This document shows positions 8,760-17,444 of a DNA stretch of 58,306 nt, one piece after another (position 1 is the first letter of the stretch; the number at the start of each line of letters is the position of its first letter). The stretch spans positions 1-58,306 of the forward strand of contig DBBT01000090.1 in NCBI GenBank assembly GCA_002292345.1. The letters run 5' to 3'. The position numbers and the translations under genes are program-made. The DNA comes from Opitutia bacterium UBA977. Lineage in GTDB: Bacteria; Verrucomicrobiota; Verrucomicrobiia; Opitutales; Coraliomargaritaceae. The notes beneath the pieces are model-generated. The model did not search any database. It had not been told where the DNA came from and was given only the letters and a program-made list of their open reading frames with translations.

Positions 8760-9386
8760 ATGCCCCGCACACGATCTCGCGCCAAAACCGAAGAAAAGTT
8801 TCTCAATGCTGTATTAGAGTTGGTTGCGCAGGATGGTTGCTGCGCCTTGGGAGTCAACGCAGTCGCACACAAAGCAGGTGCCGACAAAGTGCTGATATAT
8901 AGATATTTCGGGAATCTACAGGGACTGTTACTCCGAGCCGCTGAGAGCCGGCAATGGCTACCTTCGCTGGATGAGCTGCTGAATTCACTCAGACTTGAAG
9001 CGGATCTGCCTGCCGCTGAAATCATTCATCCACTCGCTCGCGTATTAACCCACCACATCCGTGCCGACAAAGCCACCCACCAAATACTTCGCTGGCGCAA
9101 AGCCGAGGCCAACCCACTCACTGAACATTTCTCAGAGCAATGGAAACAGATATGGCAAAAAATCTCTGAACATCTATCGACTGACTTGGACTACGATGCG
9201 CGCGAAAATTGGAAACGATTGACGGAACTGACTGCGCTGATCATCGAAGCAGAGTTGTGTGATGAGCGCCTCGACTCTGGTTGCATTGATCACATCGCAA
9301 ATGGTATTGTGACTGGCCGTGTGACGCAGGAAGCCACGACCAGTGAATATTTAATCGAAGACCAGTTGCCGACCAACTTACTTTAA
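8760..9386 (+). CDS. TetR/AcrR family transcriptional regulator
   Basis: A 208-residue protein. The N-terminal 55 residues form a TetR-type helix-turn-helix: FLNAVLELVAQDGCCALGVN, then IYRYFGNLQGLLLRAAE, close to the usual LYRHF-K--L motif. The remaining 150 residues are the variable helical ligand-binding half. It is followed after seven bases by the convergent end of the phosphoesterase gene. No operator or obvious target operon is visible nearby; it may regulate itself or the ACT gene upstream. Confidence 0.85.
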   Translation: MPRTRSRAKTEEKFLNAVLELVAQDGCCALGVNAVAHKAGADKVLIYRYFGNLQGLLLRAAESRQWLPSLDELLNSLRLEADLPAAEIIHPLARVLTHHIRADKATHQILRWRKAEANPLTEHFSEQWKQIWQKISEHLSTDLDYDARENWKRLTELTALIIEAELCDERLDSGCIDHIANGIVTGRVTQEATTSEYLIEDQLPTNLL

Positions 9387-9393
9387 GGCATCA

Positions 9394-10518
9394 TTAGCGA
9401 ATTGATCGCATCGGCACCAACTCAATCAAAGTCATCTCGGTCGGGCAATTAAAGCGAAGTGGTGGCAGCCCTTCGAATCGATTCGAGCCAGCACCAGCTG
9501 AGACATTCAAATAAGGAATGCCAATGCGCCTAAAACCTCTCGCCCACTCCTTCGGCACTTCACTATCGATCACTAGTGCTCCGTACCACGGCAAGCGAAC
9601 TTGGCCACCATGTGTATGCCCTGCCAAACAGAGATCGATCGGTAAATCCACGACCTTCAGCGCATAATCTGGCGCGTGGCCAAATAAAATACGAAAGTCA
9701 CCAGACTTAGTTTGATTCAACCATTGCTCGACTGTACGCGTGGCCCAGAGTTGATTCTTTGATTGGTATAAACTTAAGCCATGCAGATTAATAGTCCCCC
9801 CCCCGGTATCAATCTGTGCAGAGCGCGACGACAATACCTGTAGTGGCGCCAACTGGTCTGCGCGAATGCGGTAGAGTTCACGCTCGGTATCGCCATATAC
9901 CGCATACGTGCCGAGTCGCGGATTCACCTCTTTAATCAGAGCCAACAACTTCGGAAATTCAGATGCAAAAGTCGCAGGCGGTACAACTTGCAGGAAATCG
10001 CCCGTGTTGAGGATTAAATCAGGGCTCAACGCTTTGATCTGCTCAAAGATCTCTACCTCATAGTCGGAGATATGGCCTGCTTGAATATCTGAAATATGTA
10101 GCAGACGGATCGGTTGAGTCAGTTTCGGCGTCTCTAGTCTCACATGGTGCACGACGAGGCGCTGCGGCTCTAGGTTGGTCACATAATAACGCAAACCCAA
10201 TAAATCGACCGCAATGAAGGCATACAGCAGCGCAATCCAAATAAGCCCCTTACGCAGACCGCGCCATGTCGCCGCCAACATCGCAAAAATTACAGCCACG
10301 CCGAATAATGTCATCGGTAATTCCCACAGATTAAAATCATAGGCCTTATGGATCTCTGTAAAATTGGGCCTCAACATCCCCGCGTTCACATATAATAAAT
10401 TGCGAATCAGCACGTAGCAGAACACCACCAACACCGAGCACACCCCCAAGAGCCACGGGCGGCCGCCTCGACTGCGAGTGCCGATATCCGTCATCCCCAA
10501 TTCTAACAACTCCTTCAT
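9394..10518 (-). CDS. Membrane-anchored metallophosphoesterase with substituted metal-binding motifs
   Basis: A 374-residue protein. Three or four hydrophobic segments (residues about 20-130) anchor it, followed by a calcineurin-like domain. The usual D-x-H is HISDIQAG, with Gln for His; GD is kept in LNTGDFLQ; the usual GNHD/E is YGDTER; GHAPDY and LAGHTHGGQVRLP are intact. So two of the five motifs are altered while the C-terminal ones are perfect. The start chosen is the ATG at 10518, because it overlaps the upstream stop as ATGA; the frame itself is open to 10590. It may act on a nucleotide or lipid headgroup, as YkuE-type relatives do, possibly with altered metal use. Confidence 0.8.
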   Translation of the reverse strand: MKELLELGMTDIGTRSRGGRPWLLGVCSVLVVFCYVLIRNLLYVNAGMLRPNFTEIHKAYDFNLWELPMTLFGVAVIFAMLAATWRGLRKGLIWIALLYAFIAVDLLGLRYYVTNLEPQRLVVHHVRLETPKLTQPIRLLHISDIQAGHISDYEVEIFEQIKALSPDLILNTGDFLQVVPPATFASEFPKLLALIKEVNPRLGTYAVYGDTERELYRIRADQLAPLQVLSSRSAQIDTGGGTINLHGLSLYQSKNQLWATRTVEQWLNQTKSGDFRILFGHAPDYALKVVDLPIDLCLAGHTHGGQVRLPWYGALVIDSEVPKEWARGFRRIGIPYLNVSAGAGSNRFEGLPPLRFNCPTEMTLIELVPMRSIR

Positions 10519-10973
10519 CGTATCGATTGCCGCCTCAATAGTAAACGCACCACAAAAGGTATAAACGCAGGCGCTCCCACCAACCAACAAAGCAGCAACT
10601 CGATGGGTGCCCGAAAGCCTGAACGCAGACTTTTCTGATACATCATGCTGCCAAGCGCCAAATTCATAATCTGAAAGTTACAATAAAATGACAAAAATGC
10701 GACAGGATGGCGCGTCAGTCCTTGCGCTGCTGAATAACTGAGTTCTGCCATAGGGTCTGGAAATATCGAAGCGTGGTACCACTTCCATAACAATACAAAA
10801 AGCACTGTGCAATAGAGTGGCGCTAATAGCAAAGGTTGGGCCAGTAGTCGTACCAAGCGCGCATCAGGCAACACAATCATACCGAACCACAGCGGCAGCG
10901 TCATACACGCTAGGAACCAGAACGTACTATCCAGATCCGAAGCAGCAAATATATCAATCAGCCAAATGGGCAT
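10515..10973 (-). CDS. Small membrane protein, possibly ABA4-like (DUF4281)
   Basis: A 152-residue protein with four predicted membrane segments (about residues 14-36, 43-64, 90-115 and 122-145). The order of polar and hydrophobic parts and the C-terminal GAPAFIPFVVRLLLRR resemble ABA4/DUF4281 proteins (plant neoxanthin-related and bacterial homologues). The match is loose, with a changed motif around the usual H-L-x-F-D. Its stop overlaps the start of the phosphoesterase gene by four bases, so the two are coupled and may work together at the membrane. Confidence 0.6.
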   Translation of the reverse strand: MPIWLIDIFAASDLDSTFWFLACMTLPLWFGMIVLPDARLVRLLAQPLLLAPLYCTVLFVLLWKWYHASIFPDPMAELSYSAAQGLTRHPVAFLSFYCNFQIMNLALGSMMYQKSLRSGFRAPIELLLCWLVGAPAFIPFVVRLLLRRQSIR

Positions 10974-10990
10974 GCGCTTAGCGATTTGAA

Positions 10991-11908
10991 TTAACCCTCA
11001 ATCACGACCAAGGCCGAATAAGCTTCGATATAACGCTGTAGAGTGCCAGCGAGAACCGCTTCTGATAATGGTGGCGGTGGCGGTGTTTTATTCCAATCCA
11101 ACGACTCCAAGTAATCGCGCACAAACTGTTTATCAAACGACGGCTGCGGACCGCCGGGAGCGTAGCTATCGCGCGGCCAGTAACGCGAAGAGTCTGGCGT
11201 CAAAATCTCGTCGATTAGGTAGAGTTGACCTGTTTCATCCAGACCAAACTCAAACTTAGTATCAGCCAAAATTAAATTGGCCGCGTCGGCGCGCTTCACT
11301 CCCATTTGATACAGGGAGATACTTAAATCATGCACCCGCTGAAATAATTCTTCACCGATCAACTGTCCCGCATCCGCACAATCGATTGGCATATCATGGC
11401 CACTCGCGACCTTAGTCGTCGGTGTAAAAAGAGGCTTCGGCAGTTGGCTGCTATCCTGAAGGCCTTTGGGTAATTCATATTCAAAAAGCTTACCAGTCTC
11501 TTGGTAGACCTTCCAACCTGATCCAGACAGATAACCACGCGCCACTGCCTCGATTGGCAAGGGCTTGAGCTTCTTCACGATCATACTTCGGTGCTCCAAC
11601 TCCGGGTGAACCTTCCCCAACTCGACGATCCGCGCCGCATGATCATCGACTAAATGGTGCTGGGTAATCGCAGCCGCACGAGCGAACCAGTAGAGACTGA
11701 TCTGCGTTAATAATACGCCCTTGCCTGCTAAGCCCTCATTCATAATTACATCGAAGGCCGATACACGATCGCTGGCGACCATCAGCAAGGCATCGCCCAT
11801 ATCAAACACATCACGCACCTTTCCGGATGCGATCAGCGGATACGACAGTCCTTCAACCTTAAGGAGCGGTTCAGCTGGCAGCGGAAAAGGCAAAGAATCA
11901 ATATTCAT
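10991..11908 (-). CDS. purC: Phosphoribosylaminoimidazole-succinocarboxamide synthase PurC
   Basis: A 305-residue ATP-dependent enzyme of purine biosynthesis that joins aspartate to CAIR. Diagnostic stretches are GKVRDVFD near the N-terminus, the SDRVSAFDVIM motif, KLKPLPIEAVARGYLSGSGW in the middle, and DTKFEFG and LTPDSSRYW near the end. The length fits the longer form of the family seen in eukaryotes and some bacteria. It is 17 bases upstream of the ABA4-like gene and may be transcribed with it. Confidence 0.97.
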   Translation of the reverse strand: MNIDSLPFPLPAEPLLKVEGLSYPLIASGKVRDVFDMGDALLMVASDRVSAFDVIMNEGLAGKGVLLTQISLYWFARAAAITQHHLVDDHAARIVELGKVHPELEHRSMIVKKLKPLPIEAVARGYLSGSGWKVYQETGKLFEYELPKGLQDSSQLPKPLFTPTTKVASGHDMPIDCADAGQLIGEELFQRVHDLSISLYQMGVKRADAANLILADTKFEFGLDETGQLYLIDEILTPDSSRYWPRDSYAPGGPQPSFDKQFVRDYLESLDWNKTPPPPPLSEAVLAGTLQRYIEAYSALVVIEG

Positions 11909-12037
11909 AGCATCTTAATTAGTTCCTCAATGCGCATGGGCAAACGGTTTCTCAACAGATTTGGGAAAAATGTATCATTTCTTAAAAAAGTCTTGCAGGC
12001 CGTGCGCTGAAACGTAGCTTCCGTGACTTCGCATCAC

Positions 12038-12118
<81 letters not shown>

Positions 12119-12123
12119 TAAAG

Positions 12124-12155
12124 CCCTCGGTCGCTTCAAGCACCGAGGGTTTTTT
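12124..12155 (+). terminator. Rho-independent terminator of tRNA-Glu
   Basis: CCCTCGGT pairs with ACCGAGGG around a ten-base loop, followed by six T. It begins nine bases after the tRNA. Confidence 0.9.
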
Positions 12156-12179
12156 AATGCCTAGAGACTCAAAACGGAG

Positions 12180-12261
12180 GGACGACCTTCGTGTCGTCCG
12201 CATTGCCCCTGAACTTATGTAGCTGCGGTCCGCACGGAGGCGGTTCCTCGCTTCAATGCGG
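12180..12261. repeat. Nested inverted-repeat element between tRNA-Glu and the M23 peptidase gene
   Basis: GGACGAC (12180-12186) pairs with GTCGTCC (12193-12199); CCGCATTG (12198-12205) pairs with CAATGCGG (12254-12261); inside are the short palindromes GCGG-T-CCGC and GAGG-CGGTT-CCTC. The whole stretch could fold into a branched structure. It might be a REP-like intergenic palindrome or the 3' region of the minus-strand peptidase transcript, which ends at 12281. No other copy was found in the window. Confidence 0.45.
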
Positions 12262-12280
12262 AAGAGTTTTCTAAAATCCT

Positions 12281-13297
12281 CTACTTAAACCCAAATAGTT
12301 TCTTCAATGTACTCAGTGTACTAGAGGAAATCTTTGGCTTCGTGCCGCCCATATCCAACACACGACGGCAATCCTGTTGCTTCAACAGCGTCGGACTATA
12401 AGCCAATATTTTGACATCCCCGAGGCGACCGTCGATGGCTTCCTCCGCAAAACGCGGGGTCCACTCTTTCGGCACACCATACTGCGAAAATGCAATATCC
12501 CAAGCCACCAACGGCTTGCCTGCGTACGGGCGCGTAACCAAAGCTGGATACGCTTTAACAAAGTCAGGCACATCAGCGGTGTGCACCCGAATGCGCGCAA
12601 TCGCTGGAATCAATTTTAGATATTCATACAGGTCACTCACCTGCCCTTGACGCATCGATTCATAGAAATCGAGCGGATTGATACTCACCAAGTTCATCCC
12701 ATTCCACATGCCATGCCGATTTTTACTACCGAACTGCTGTCGATCATACCACCCCTGAAAATCATTCGTCAGGCGAAAGCCAATTTCAAAATGCAGATGT
12801 GCACGCGTACGTGGAATCGAATACGACGCCGAACGGCCCATAATGCCGAGCTTCGCGCCCGAATCAACCCGAGCACCGACCATGATGCCATCTCCGAAAC
12901 TCGCCAAATGCGCGTAGAGCGTGTGAAACGCAGGCACCTGCTGATCATGCTCTACCACAATATAGCGGCCATAACTGCTATGCCCAGCAGTTTTACTCAC
13001 ATGCACAATACGCCCTGGTAACACGGCATACACTGCATCTGTAGGTTCGCCACTGCGATCGCGATCGACCGGAAACAGATCCAAGCCCTCGTGAAAGCGA
13101 GCGCCACTACTGCGCACGCAACCAAACAGGCCGGACTCTGGCACGCCCGAAGCAGTCGATTGGATAAATGCCTCAATAGACTGACCATTTTGAAACGCTG
13201 GATTCGGCGTTGGCCAAATCAATCCCGCCTGTAGACACAACTGCGGAAGCAGTATTGCAGCAGCAGATGCCAGCCGTTGAGCTAGTCGTAAATACAT
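12281..13297 (-). CDS. Secreted M23 (LytM-type) peptidase
   Basis: A 338-residue protein from the ATG at 13297 (the frame also has a GTG at 13306). A Sec signal peptide covers about residues 1-24. The M23 zinc site is complete: H69 and D73 in FHEGLDL, the HTLYAHL loop, and HLHFE with H167 and H169. Such enzymes cut peptide cross-links in peptidoglycan in the periplasm, or act as scaffolds when ligands are missing; here all are present. The C-terminal 150 residues after the peptidase domain are not recognised. Next upstream on the same strand, 21 bases away, is a lipoprotein gene. Confidence 0.88.
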   Translation of the reverse strand: MYLRLAQRLASAAAILLPQLCLQAGLIWPTPNPAFQNGQSIEAFIQSTASGVPESGLFGCVRSSGARFHEGLDLFPVDRDRSGEPTDAVYAVLPGRIVHVSKTAGHSSYGRYIVVEHDQQVPAFHTLYAHLASFGDGIMVGARVDSGAKLGIMGRSASYSIPRTRAHLHFEIGFRLTNDFQGWYDRQQFGSKNRHGMWNGMNLVSINPLDFYESMRQGQVSDLYEYLKLIPAIARIRVHTADVPDFVKAYPALVTRPYAGKPLVAWDIAFSQYGVPKEWTPRFAEEAIDGRLGDVKILAYSPTLLKQQDCRRVLDMGGTKPKISSSTLSTLKKLFGFK

Positions 13298-13318
13298 AAA
13301 CAACACAGTTCGTCAGAA

Positions 13319-13837
13319 TTAATACTTATAATGCGTCTGAAGCTCTTCGATGCTCGCCTTTAGATCGATCACGAACTGACCTAGTTCATCATCAGGAATT
13401 TCCACAAAAGTATAAAACTGGCCATCTTCGATCGTGCCACTTAAGCGTGTCGCCCCAACAGGTTGACCATTGCAGGTAAACACGATGCGACTGCCTCGAT
13501 GAGTCACTGAGCGACGGTACAGCTCACGACTGCCCTTATCCGTAATCTGAATCAACAAAGCCAGCCCCAGGTCGACCTTCACCATCTCAATATTAATAAT
13601 ATCATATTCACCGACGACTGGATCTCGCTCGAGTTTGATCGCCGTGCCCGAGATCGGCAGAGTGACCTTGCTACCACTGCCACCGCCATAGTCGATGCCG
13701 CGCGCCTCGATCATTAAGCGAGGCACTTGCATATTCTCAATTTCGTTTTTAAAGCCCTCGATGCTCTCGAAGCAGCCAACGGAAAAAAACAGCGAAATTA
13801 GTAGACTCGTAAGGGTCAAATATTTACGGAAAATCAT
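13319..13837 (-). CDS. Putative lipoprotein with a SecD-P1-like domain pattern
   Basis: A 172-residue protein with a lipoprotein signal peptide and lipobox FSVGC (Cys at about 22). The mature part has alternating strands and ends in LGLALLIQITDKGSRELYRRSV, then GRRIVF-like core and a closing ELGQFVIDLKASIEELQ. This resembles the periplasmic P1 head of SecD-type proteins (a -GL-L-I-TD-G---L pattern, then a final -A--LA--L helix). That is a remote inference only. It lies between the M23 gene and a conserved hypothetical gene, all on the minus strand with gaps of 15-21 bases, suggesting one operon. TATAAT lies 20 bases upstream of the start. Confidence 0.72.
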   Translation of the reverse strand: MIFRKYLTLTSLLISLFFSVGCFESIEGFKNEIENMQVPRLMIEARGIDYGGGSGSKVTLPISGTAIKLERDPVVGEYDIINIEMVKVDLGLALLIQITDKGSRELYRRSVTHRGSRIVFTCNGQPVGATRLSGTIEDGQFYTFVEIPDDELGQFVIDLKASIEELQTHYKY

Positions 13838-13852
13838 CGTATTGAATTGTAA

Positions 13853-14350
13853 TTATAAAATAATATCACCGAGCGTATCTTGAATTTTGAGCATCAAGTC
13901 AGTGGAGATTTCCACGATAGGCACCTCGATCTCCTGCTTGGTTTTTACATGTCGGTACAGTTGAGTGCCTGCGGTCTGCCGTTTACCTAATGCACGTACC
14001 ACGCGTTTACGTTCTAGCATTAGCGCCAGTAAATGCTTCAACGCATCGGTTTCTGCTAAGCCATCCACTTGATCGTTTTCATACAGCGACAGAAAAAAGT
14101 CTTCCGCAGAGGCGACTGTTTCGCGGACGTTCGTGCTCTCATCATCTGGATCTTTTACCACGCGCATCCAACGCCCAAGAATCTCACCTGGTAGTTCATA
14201 AGTATCGACTTCACCCGGTAACATATCTGCACGGCCCATTTCACCAGCCTCGACATCTTTAAAAATCAAGCATGCAACCCGATCCCCCGGAGTAAAGGGA
14301 AGCTGTGAGAGCGAAGATTTACGTGCGATACTTTTAAAGTGCCATTCCAT
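13853..14350 (-). CDS. Conserved-looking hypothetical protein, first gene of the M23 operon
   Basis: A 165-residue soluble protein without a signal peptide. It begins MEWHFKSIARKSSLSQLPFT, then has a beta-rich part (GDRVACLIF, VDTYELPGEILGRWMRVV), an acidic linker and a helical second half with ALKHLLALMLERKRVVRALG. It ends with EVPIVEISTDLMLKIQDTLG. The gene codes for no enzyme I can name. Closely followed by the lipoprotein and M23 peptidase genes on the same strand. Confidence 0.7.
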   Translation of the reverse strand: MEWHFKSIARKSSLSQLPFTPGDRVACLIFKDVEAGEMGRADMLPGEVDTYELPGEILGRWMRVVKDPDDESTNVRETVASAEDFFLSLYENDQVDGLAETDALKHLLALMLERKRVVRALGKRQTAGTQLYRHVKTKQEIEVPIVEISTDLMLKIQDTLGDIIL

Positions 14351-14741
14351 GAGAGCGTAACAATGAAAGCCGAAACAGTGCGACTGATTGCCTCCGATGC
14401 AATCAAAATGCCGACAACTGTCGAAGGCGATTGTTGTTGCAGGATTTCCACGAGATTTGAAATCTATAAAATCTCTAAATCCACCGATATTGCAATTCGT
14501 TTATGCCTCGAATATTTACAGTTAGCGCGCACGAAGCGTATGCCATCGCAGATGCATCCCCGATAGCGTCTAACGAGGATAAATCCCTAAAGCTAGCAGA
14601 TCGATACCGCCAAAATACTTGATCAGGGGAGCAAAGGTGATTCACCCACTTACAGTAGCGATCAAGATTTTCAAAAAAAAATCACTCTGGCACATTCAAA
14701 GTTCGACCTCGTAAGTTCAATGTTCGACGCTGACTTCCACT
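14351..14741. other. 391-base intergenic region with a direct repeat at its right end
   Basis: It separates the divergent 13853 and 14742 genes. A plus-strand frame 14363-14566 could encode 67 residues (MKAETVRLIASD...), but it has no recognisable domain or ribosome-binding site. The right end holds a poly-A run (14673-14681) and the repeat described at 14695-14728. No RNA gene is recognised. Confidence 0.5.
14695..14728. promoter_or_regulatory. Tandem 13-base direct repeat upstream of the isochorismatase-like gene
   Basis: TTCAAAGTTCGAC (14695-14707) and TTCAATGTTCGAC (14716-14728) differ at one base and start 21 bases apart, two helical turns. The second copy ends 13 bases before the ATG at 14742. 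This layout is typical of tandem operator sites; the binding protein is unknown. Confidence 0.45.
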
Positions 14742-15296
14742 ATGTCCAATCCAGCACAACACCTTGGCCTCCTTTTGATTGATTTCCAGGACCCATTCCT
14801 TAACCTCATTCCAGATCGTGACCGCCTGCTCAAGCGCACCAGCTTCGCGGTCGAGGCCGCTTCGCTCCTCGGCTGCTCGCTCGCAATCACCGAACAACTC
14901 CCGGCAAAGCTCGGCAACACCACTGCAACGCTCAAGCAAATACTACCAGAAAACACACCTGTCTTCGACAAAAATACATTTTCTGCGATGGAAGCCGACG
15001 GGCTAGGCCGCTGGATCGAAAGCAATCAAATTGACCACTTGCTACTGGTTGGCCTTGAAACTTCGGTTTGCATTTATCAAACCGCCGTCCAAGCGCTCGG
15101 CGACGACATCGGCGTCACTCTTCTCGCGGACTGCATCAGCGAGCGGCGTCCGGAAGACCGCAAGCCAGTGCTCAAACAACTCCTCTCCATGGATGCGCAC
15201 ATTCTGCCCTCCGAGACGATCTTCTACAGTCTACTCGGCGGCGCAGCCCATCCACAGTTCCGAGAGTTTACACAGATCGTCAAGCGATACAGTTGA
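14742..15296 (+). CDS. Isochorismatase-family cysteine hydrolase
   Basis: A 184-residue cytosolic protein with the complete triad of the family: D14 in LLIDFQDPF, K77 in DKNTFSAM and C110 in LETSVCIYQTA. These enzymes hydrolyse amides or related bonds (nicotinamidase, YcaC and isochorismatase types). The short length and the TSVC-IYQTA motif fit the YcaC/ISOC1-like group rather than true isochorismatases. The gene stands alone, with aroC 210 bases downstream; a shared chorismate role cannot be claimed from position. Confidence 0.88.
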   Translation: MSNPAQHLGLLLIDFQDPFLNLIPDRDRLLKRTSFAVEAASLLGCSLAITEQLPAKLGNTTATLKQILPENTPVFDKNTFSAMEADGLGRWIESNQIDHLLLVGLETSVCIYQTAVQALGDDIGVTLLADCISERRPEDRKPVLKQLLSMDAHILPSETIFYSLLGGAAHPQFREFTQIVKRYS

Positions 15297-15505
15297 GCCT
15301 CGACTAGGTACTAGCACACGTTGCCAGTGTCGCGACACAAAGTAGCGGCTAGAACCACCAGCAACAAGCTGATTCCAGCGAAATATCGATGACGTCGTAA
15401 TATTGACTTCCGGCCAACCACACGTTGCATTTAACTCTGCTACCACAGCCATAGGTGGCGACCGCCTTTTAATTTTGTATTCTCCACTGACCACTCCCGA
15501 CAATC

Positions 15506-16606
15506 ATGGGTAATTCCTTCGGCACACTTTTTCATATTTCTACTTGGGGCGAGAGCCACGGCGGCGGCATCGGCGTCGTGATCGATGGCTGCCCACCGCG
15601 ACTACCGATTACAATCGAAGAAATTCAATTCGAACTCGACCGTCGCCGCCCTGGGCAGAGCGACATTACTACGCCACGCAAGGAGAGCGATGCCGCGACC
15701 ATCGTATCCGGCGTCTTCGAAGGCCAGACTCTCGGCACTCCAATCGGCATTTATGTGCCCAATGGCGATCATCGCCCCTCCGCTTACGCGGAGATGAAGG
15801 ATAAATTTCGACCTTCACACGCCGACTTCACCTATCAAGCCAAATTTGGTACACGCAATCATGAAGGCGGCGGACGTTCGTCCGCACGCGAGACCATCGG
15901 CCGCGTCGCCGCTGGCGCAGTGGCCAAAAAAATCCTCAAGCTTGCTGGAGATGTCGACGTGCGTGCCTACATCACACGCGTGCATGATATCGAAATGCCT
16001 GCCTCCGGCGCATTCCCGACCCTCGAACAAGTCGAGGCTAGTCCAGTACGTTGCCCACACCCCGCAACTGCTGAGAAAATGATCGAGCGCATCAAAGCCG
16101 TGCGTAGCGACGGCGACTCAGTTGGTGGCATTATCGAATGCCGCGTGCGCAACCTTCCAGTCGGACTCGGCATGCCCGTATTTGATCGCCTCGAAGCAGA
16201 TCTGGCCAAGGCCATGCTCTCCATCCCCGCGACGAAGGGCTTCGAGGTCGGCAGCGGTTTCGGCGGCTCACAGCAGCTTGGCTCGGAACACAACGATATC
16301 TTCATCAACAAAGACGGCAAGATCGGCACCGAGACTAACCGCTCCGGTGGCGTCCAAGGTGGTATCAGCAACGGCGAAGAACTCATCTTCCGCATCGCCT
16401 TCAAGCCCACTGCTACACTGATTCAAAATCAACGCACCGTCGATTCCGGCGGCAACGAAACCGAACTGATGGGCCGCGGACGTCATGACCCGTGCGTCGT
16501 GCCGCGCGCGGTGCCGATCGTTGAGTCCATGGCCGCACTTGTGCTCGTCGATCACTGGATGCGTCACCAAGCGCAGTGTCAGAGCTTCGACTTCGCAGGC
16601 AAATAG
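15506..16606 (+). CDS. aroC: Chorismate synthase AroC
   Basis: A 366-residue FMN-dependent enzyme that makes chorismate from EPSP, the last shikimate step. The family signatures are all present: [52 protein letters not shown] and the C-terminal [17 protein letters not shown]. Full length and start agree with the family ([19 protein letters not shown]). No obvious terminator separates it from the gene at 16673. Confidence 0.98.
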   Translation: MGNSFGTLFHISTWGESHGGGIGVVIDGCPPRLPITIEEIQFELDRRRPGQSDITTPRKESDAATIVSGVFEGQTLGTPIGIYVPNGDHRPSAYAEMKDKFRPSHADFTYQAKFGTRNHEGGGRSSARETIGRVAAGAVAKKILKLAGDVDVRAYITRVHDIEMPASGAFPTLEQVEASPVRCPHPATAEKMIERIKAVRSDGDSVGGIIECRVRNLPVGLGMPVFDRLEADLAKAMLSIPATKGFEVGSGFGGSQQLGSEHNDIFINKDGKIGTETNRSGGVQGGISNGEELIFRIAFKPTATLIQNQRTVDSGGNETELMGRGRHDPCVVPRAVPIVESMAALVLVDHWMRHQAQCQSFDFAGK

Positions 16607-16672
16607 AACCAGCAAAGGCTCCAGCTCTCCAACCGCAGCCTGCAGGTCTCAATTTTCAGCTCTCCACCACCC

Positions 16673-17407
16673 ATGTCCGATCAAGCACCACTGGTTTATC
16701 TCATCTACGGCATCCCCGGCAGCGGCCGACGCGACGTCCTGTTCGACCTGATCGATGGTGGTCTCGAAGGTAAAGAGCAAGTGCTCTACTTTCACCCAGA
16801 AGGCGAAGCTGCAAGCCCCTTTGATGAGCAACTCGAAGCTCTCGACACCGTCAGTATCGTCGATTGGAAGTTAAGCGATGCCAGCGTGATCCACGGCCAA
16901 ATCGACGCCGCACCAGAAAAGATCATCTTTCTCGCCCCCGGCAACAGCGATCCAGCAGATGCCGCTGAAGCAATCAAGACGTGGACGGAGCTCAACAACT
17001 GCCAGATCGCACGAATTATCACAGTCGTCCACTGCGCCTTTCTTTCTGAAAACAGCGCCGCAAAAGCGTGGTTTGATGCCTGTGTTCATTTTTCAGATGT
17101 CGTGCTACTCAACCGCCGTGAAGGCGTTAACAATAAATGGGTCAAAGACTTCGAAGTTGGTTACCGCAAACAGTTCTCTCCTGCTCGCTTCCTAATGGTA
17201 AAAAAAGGCCGCGTCGCAAACCCACTTGAAGTGCTCGAACCCGAAGCCCGACGGTTCTCACTCTATTTTGATGAACTCATCCCAATCGAGGACGATGAGT
17301 TCGAAGACGATGAGCAACCGCAAGACACCAAGCCCGATAAGTACATTGAACGCAGAGAAAGCGGTCAGCGCGCCTACCCCGTGCCCGATATTCAGCAACA
17401 GCTCTAA
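16673..17407 (+). CDS. CobW/G3E-like protein with degenerate nucleotide-binding motifs
   Basis: A 244-residue protein. The start LVYLIYGIPGSGRRDVL has the position of a Walker A loop but GxxxxGKT is replaced by GIPGSGRR (13-20), without the Lys. Residues 114-150 follow the CobW layout: RIITVVHCAFLSENSAAKAW, ... DVVLLNRREG, where NKxD would be expected and NRRE is found. The C-terminal part ends in an acidic stretch DDEFEDDEQ and a conserved-looking tail. CobW relatives are metal chaperone GTPases; here both GTP motifs are altered, so a non-hydrolysing role is likely. It lies 66 bases after aroC. Confidence 0.6.
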   Translation: MSDQAPLVYLIYGIPGSGRRDVLFDLIDGGLEGKEQVLYFHPEGEAASPFDEQLEALDTVSIVDWKLSDASVIHGQIDAAPEKIIFLAPGNSDPADAAEAIKTWTELNNCQIARIITVVHCAFLSENSAAKAWFDACVHFSDVVLLNRREGVNNKWVKDFEVGYRKQFSPARFLMVKKGRVANPLEVLEPEARRFSLYFDELIPIEDDEFEDDEQPQDTKPDKYIERRESGQRAYPVPDIQQQL

Positions 17408-17444
17408 GCTAAGTTAAGGGGGGCAGGTGTAGCGAGTGCCCAAC

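Noticed and set aside
11909..12037. Possible riboswitch ahead of purC
   Set aside because: No purine-aptamer core or terminator hairpin was visible in this stretch.
14363..14566. 67-residue plus-strand frame in the 14351-14741 gap
   Set aside because: No domain, no ribosome-binding site and no neighbours; mentioned only as possible.
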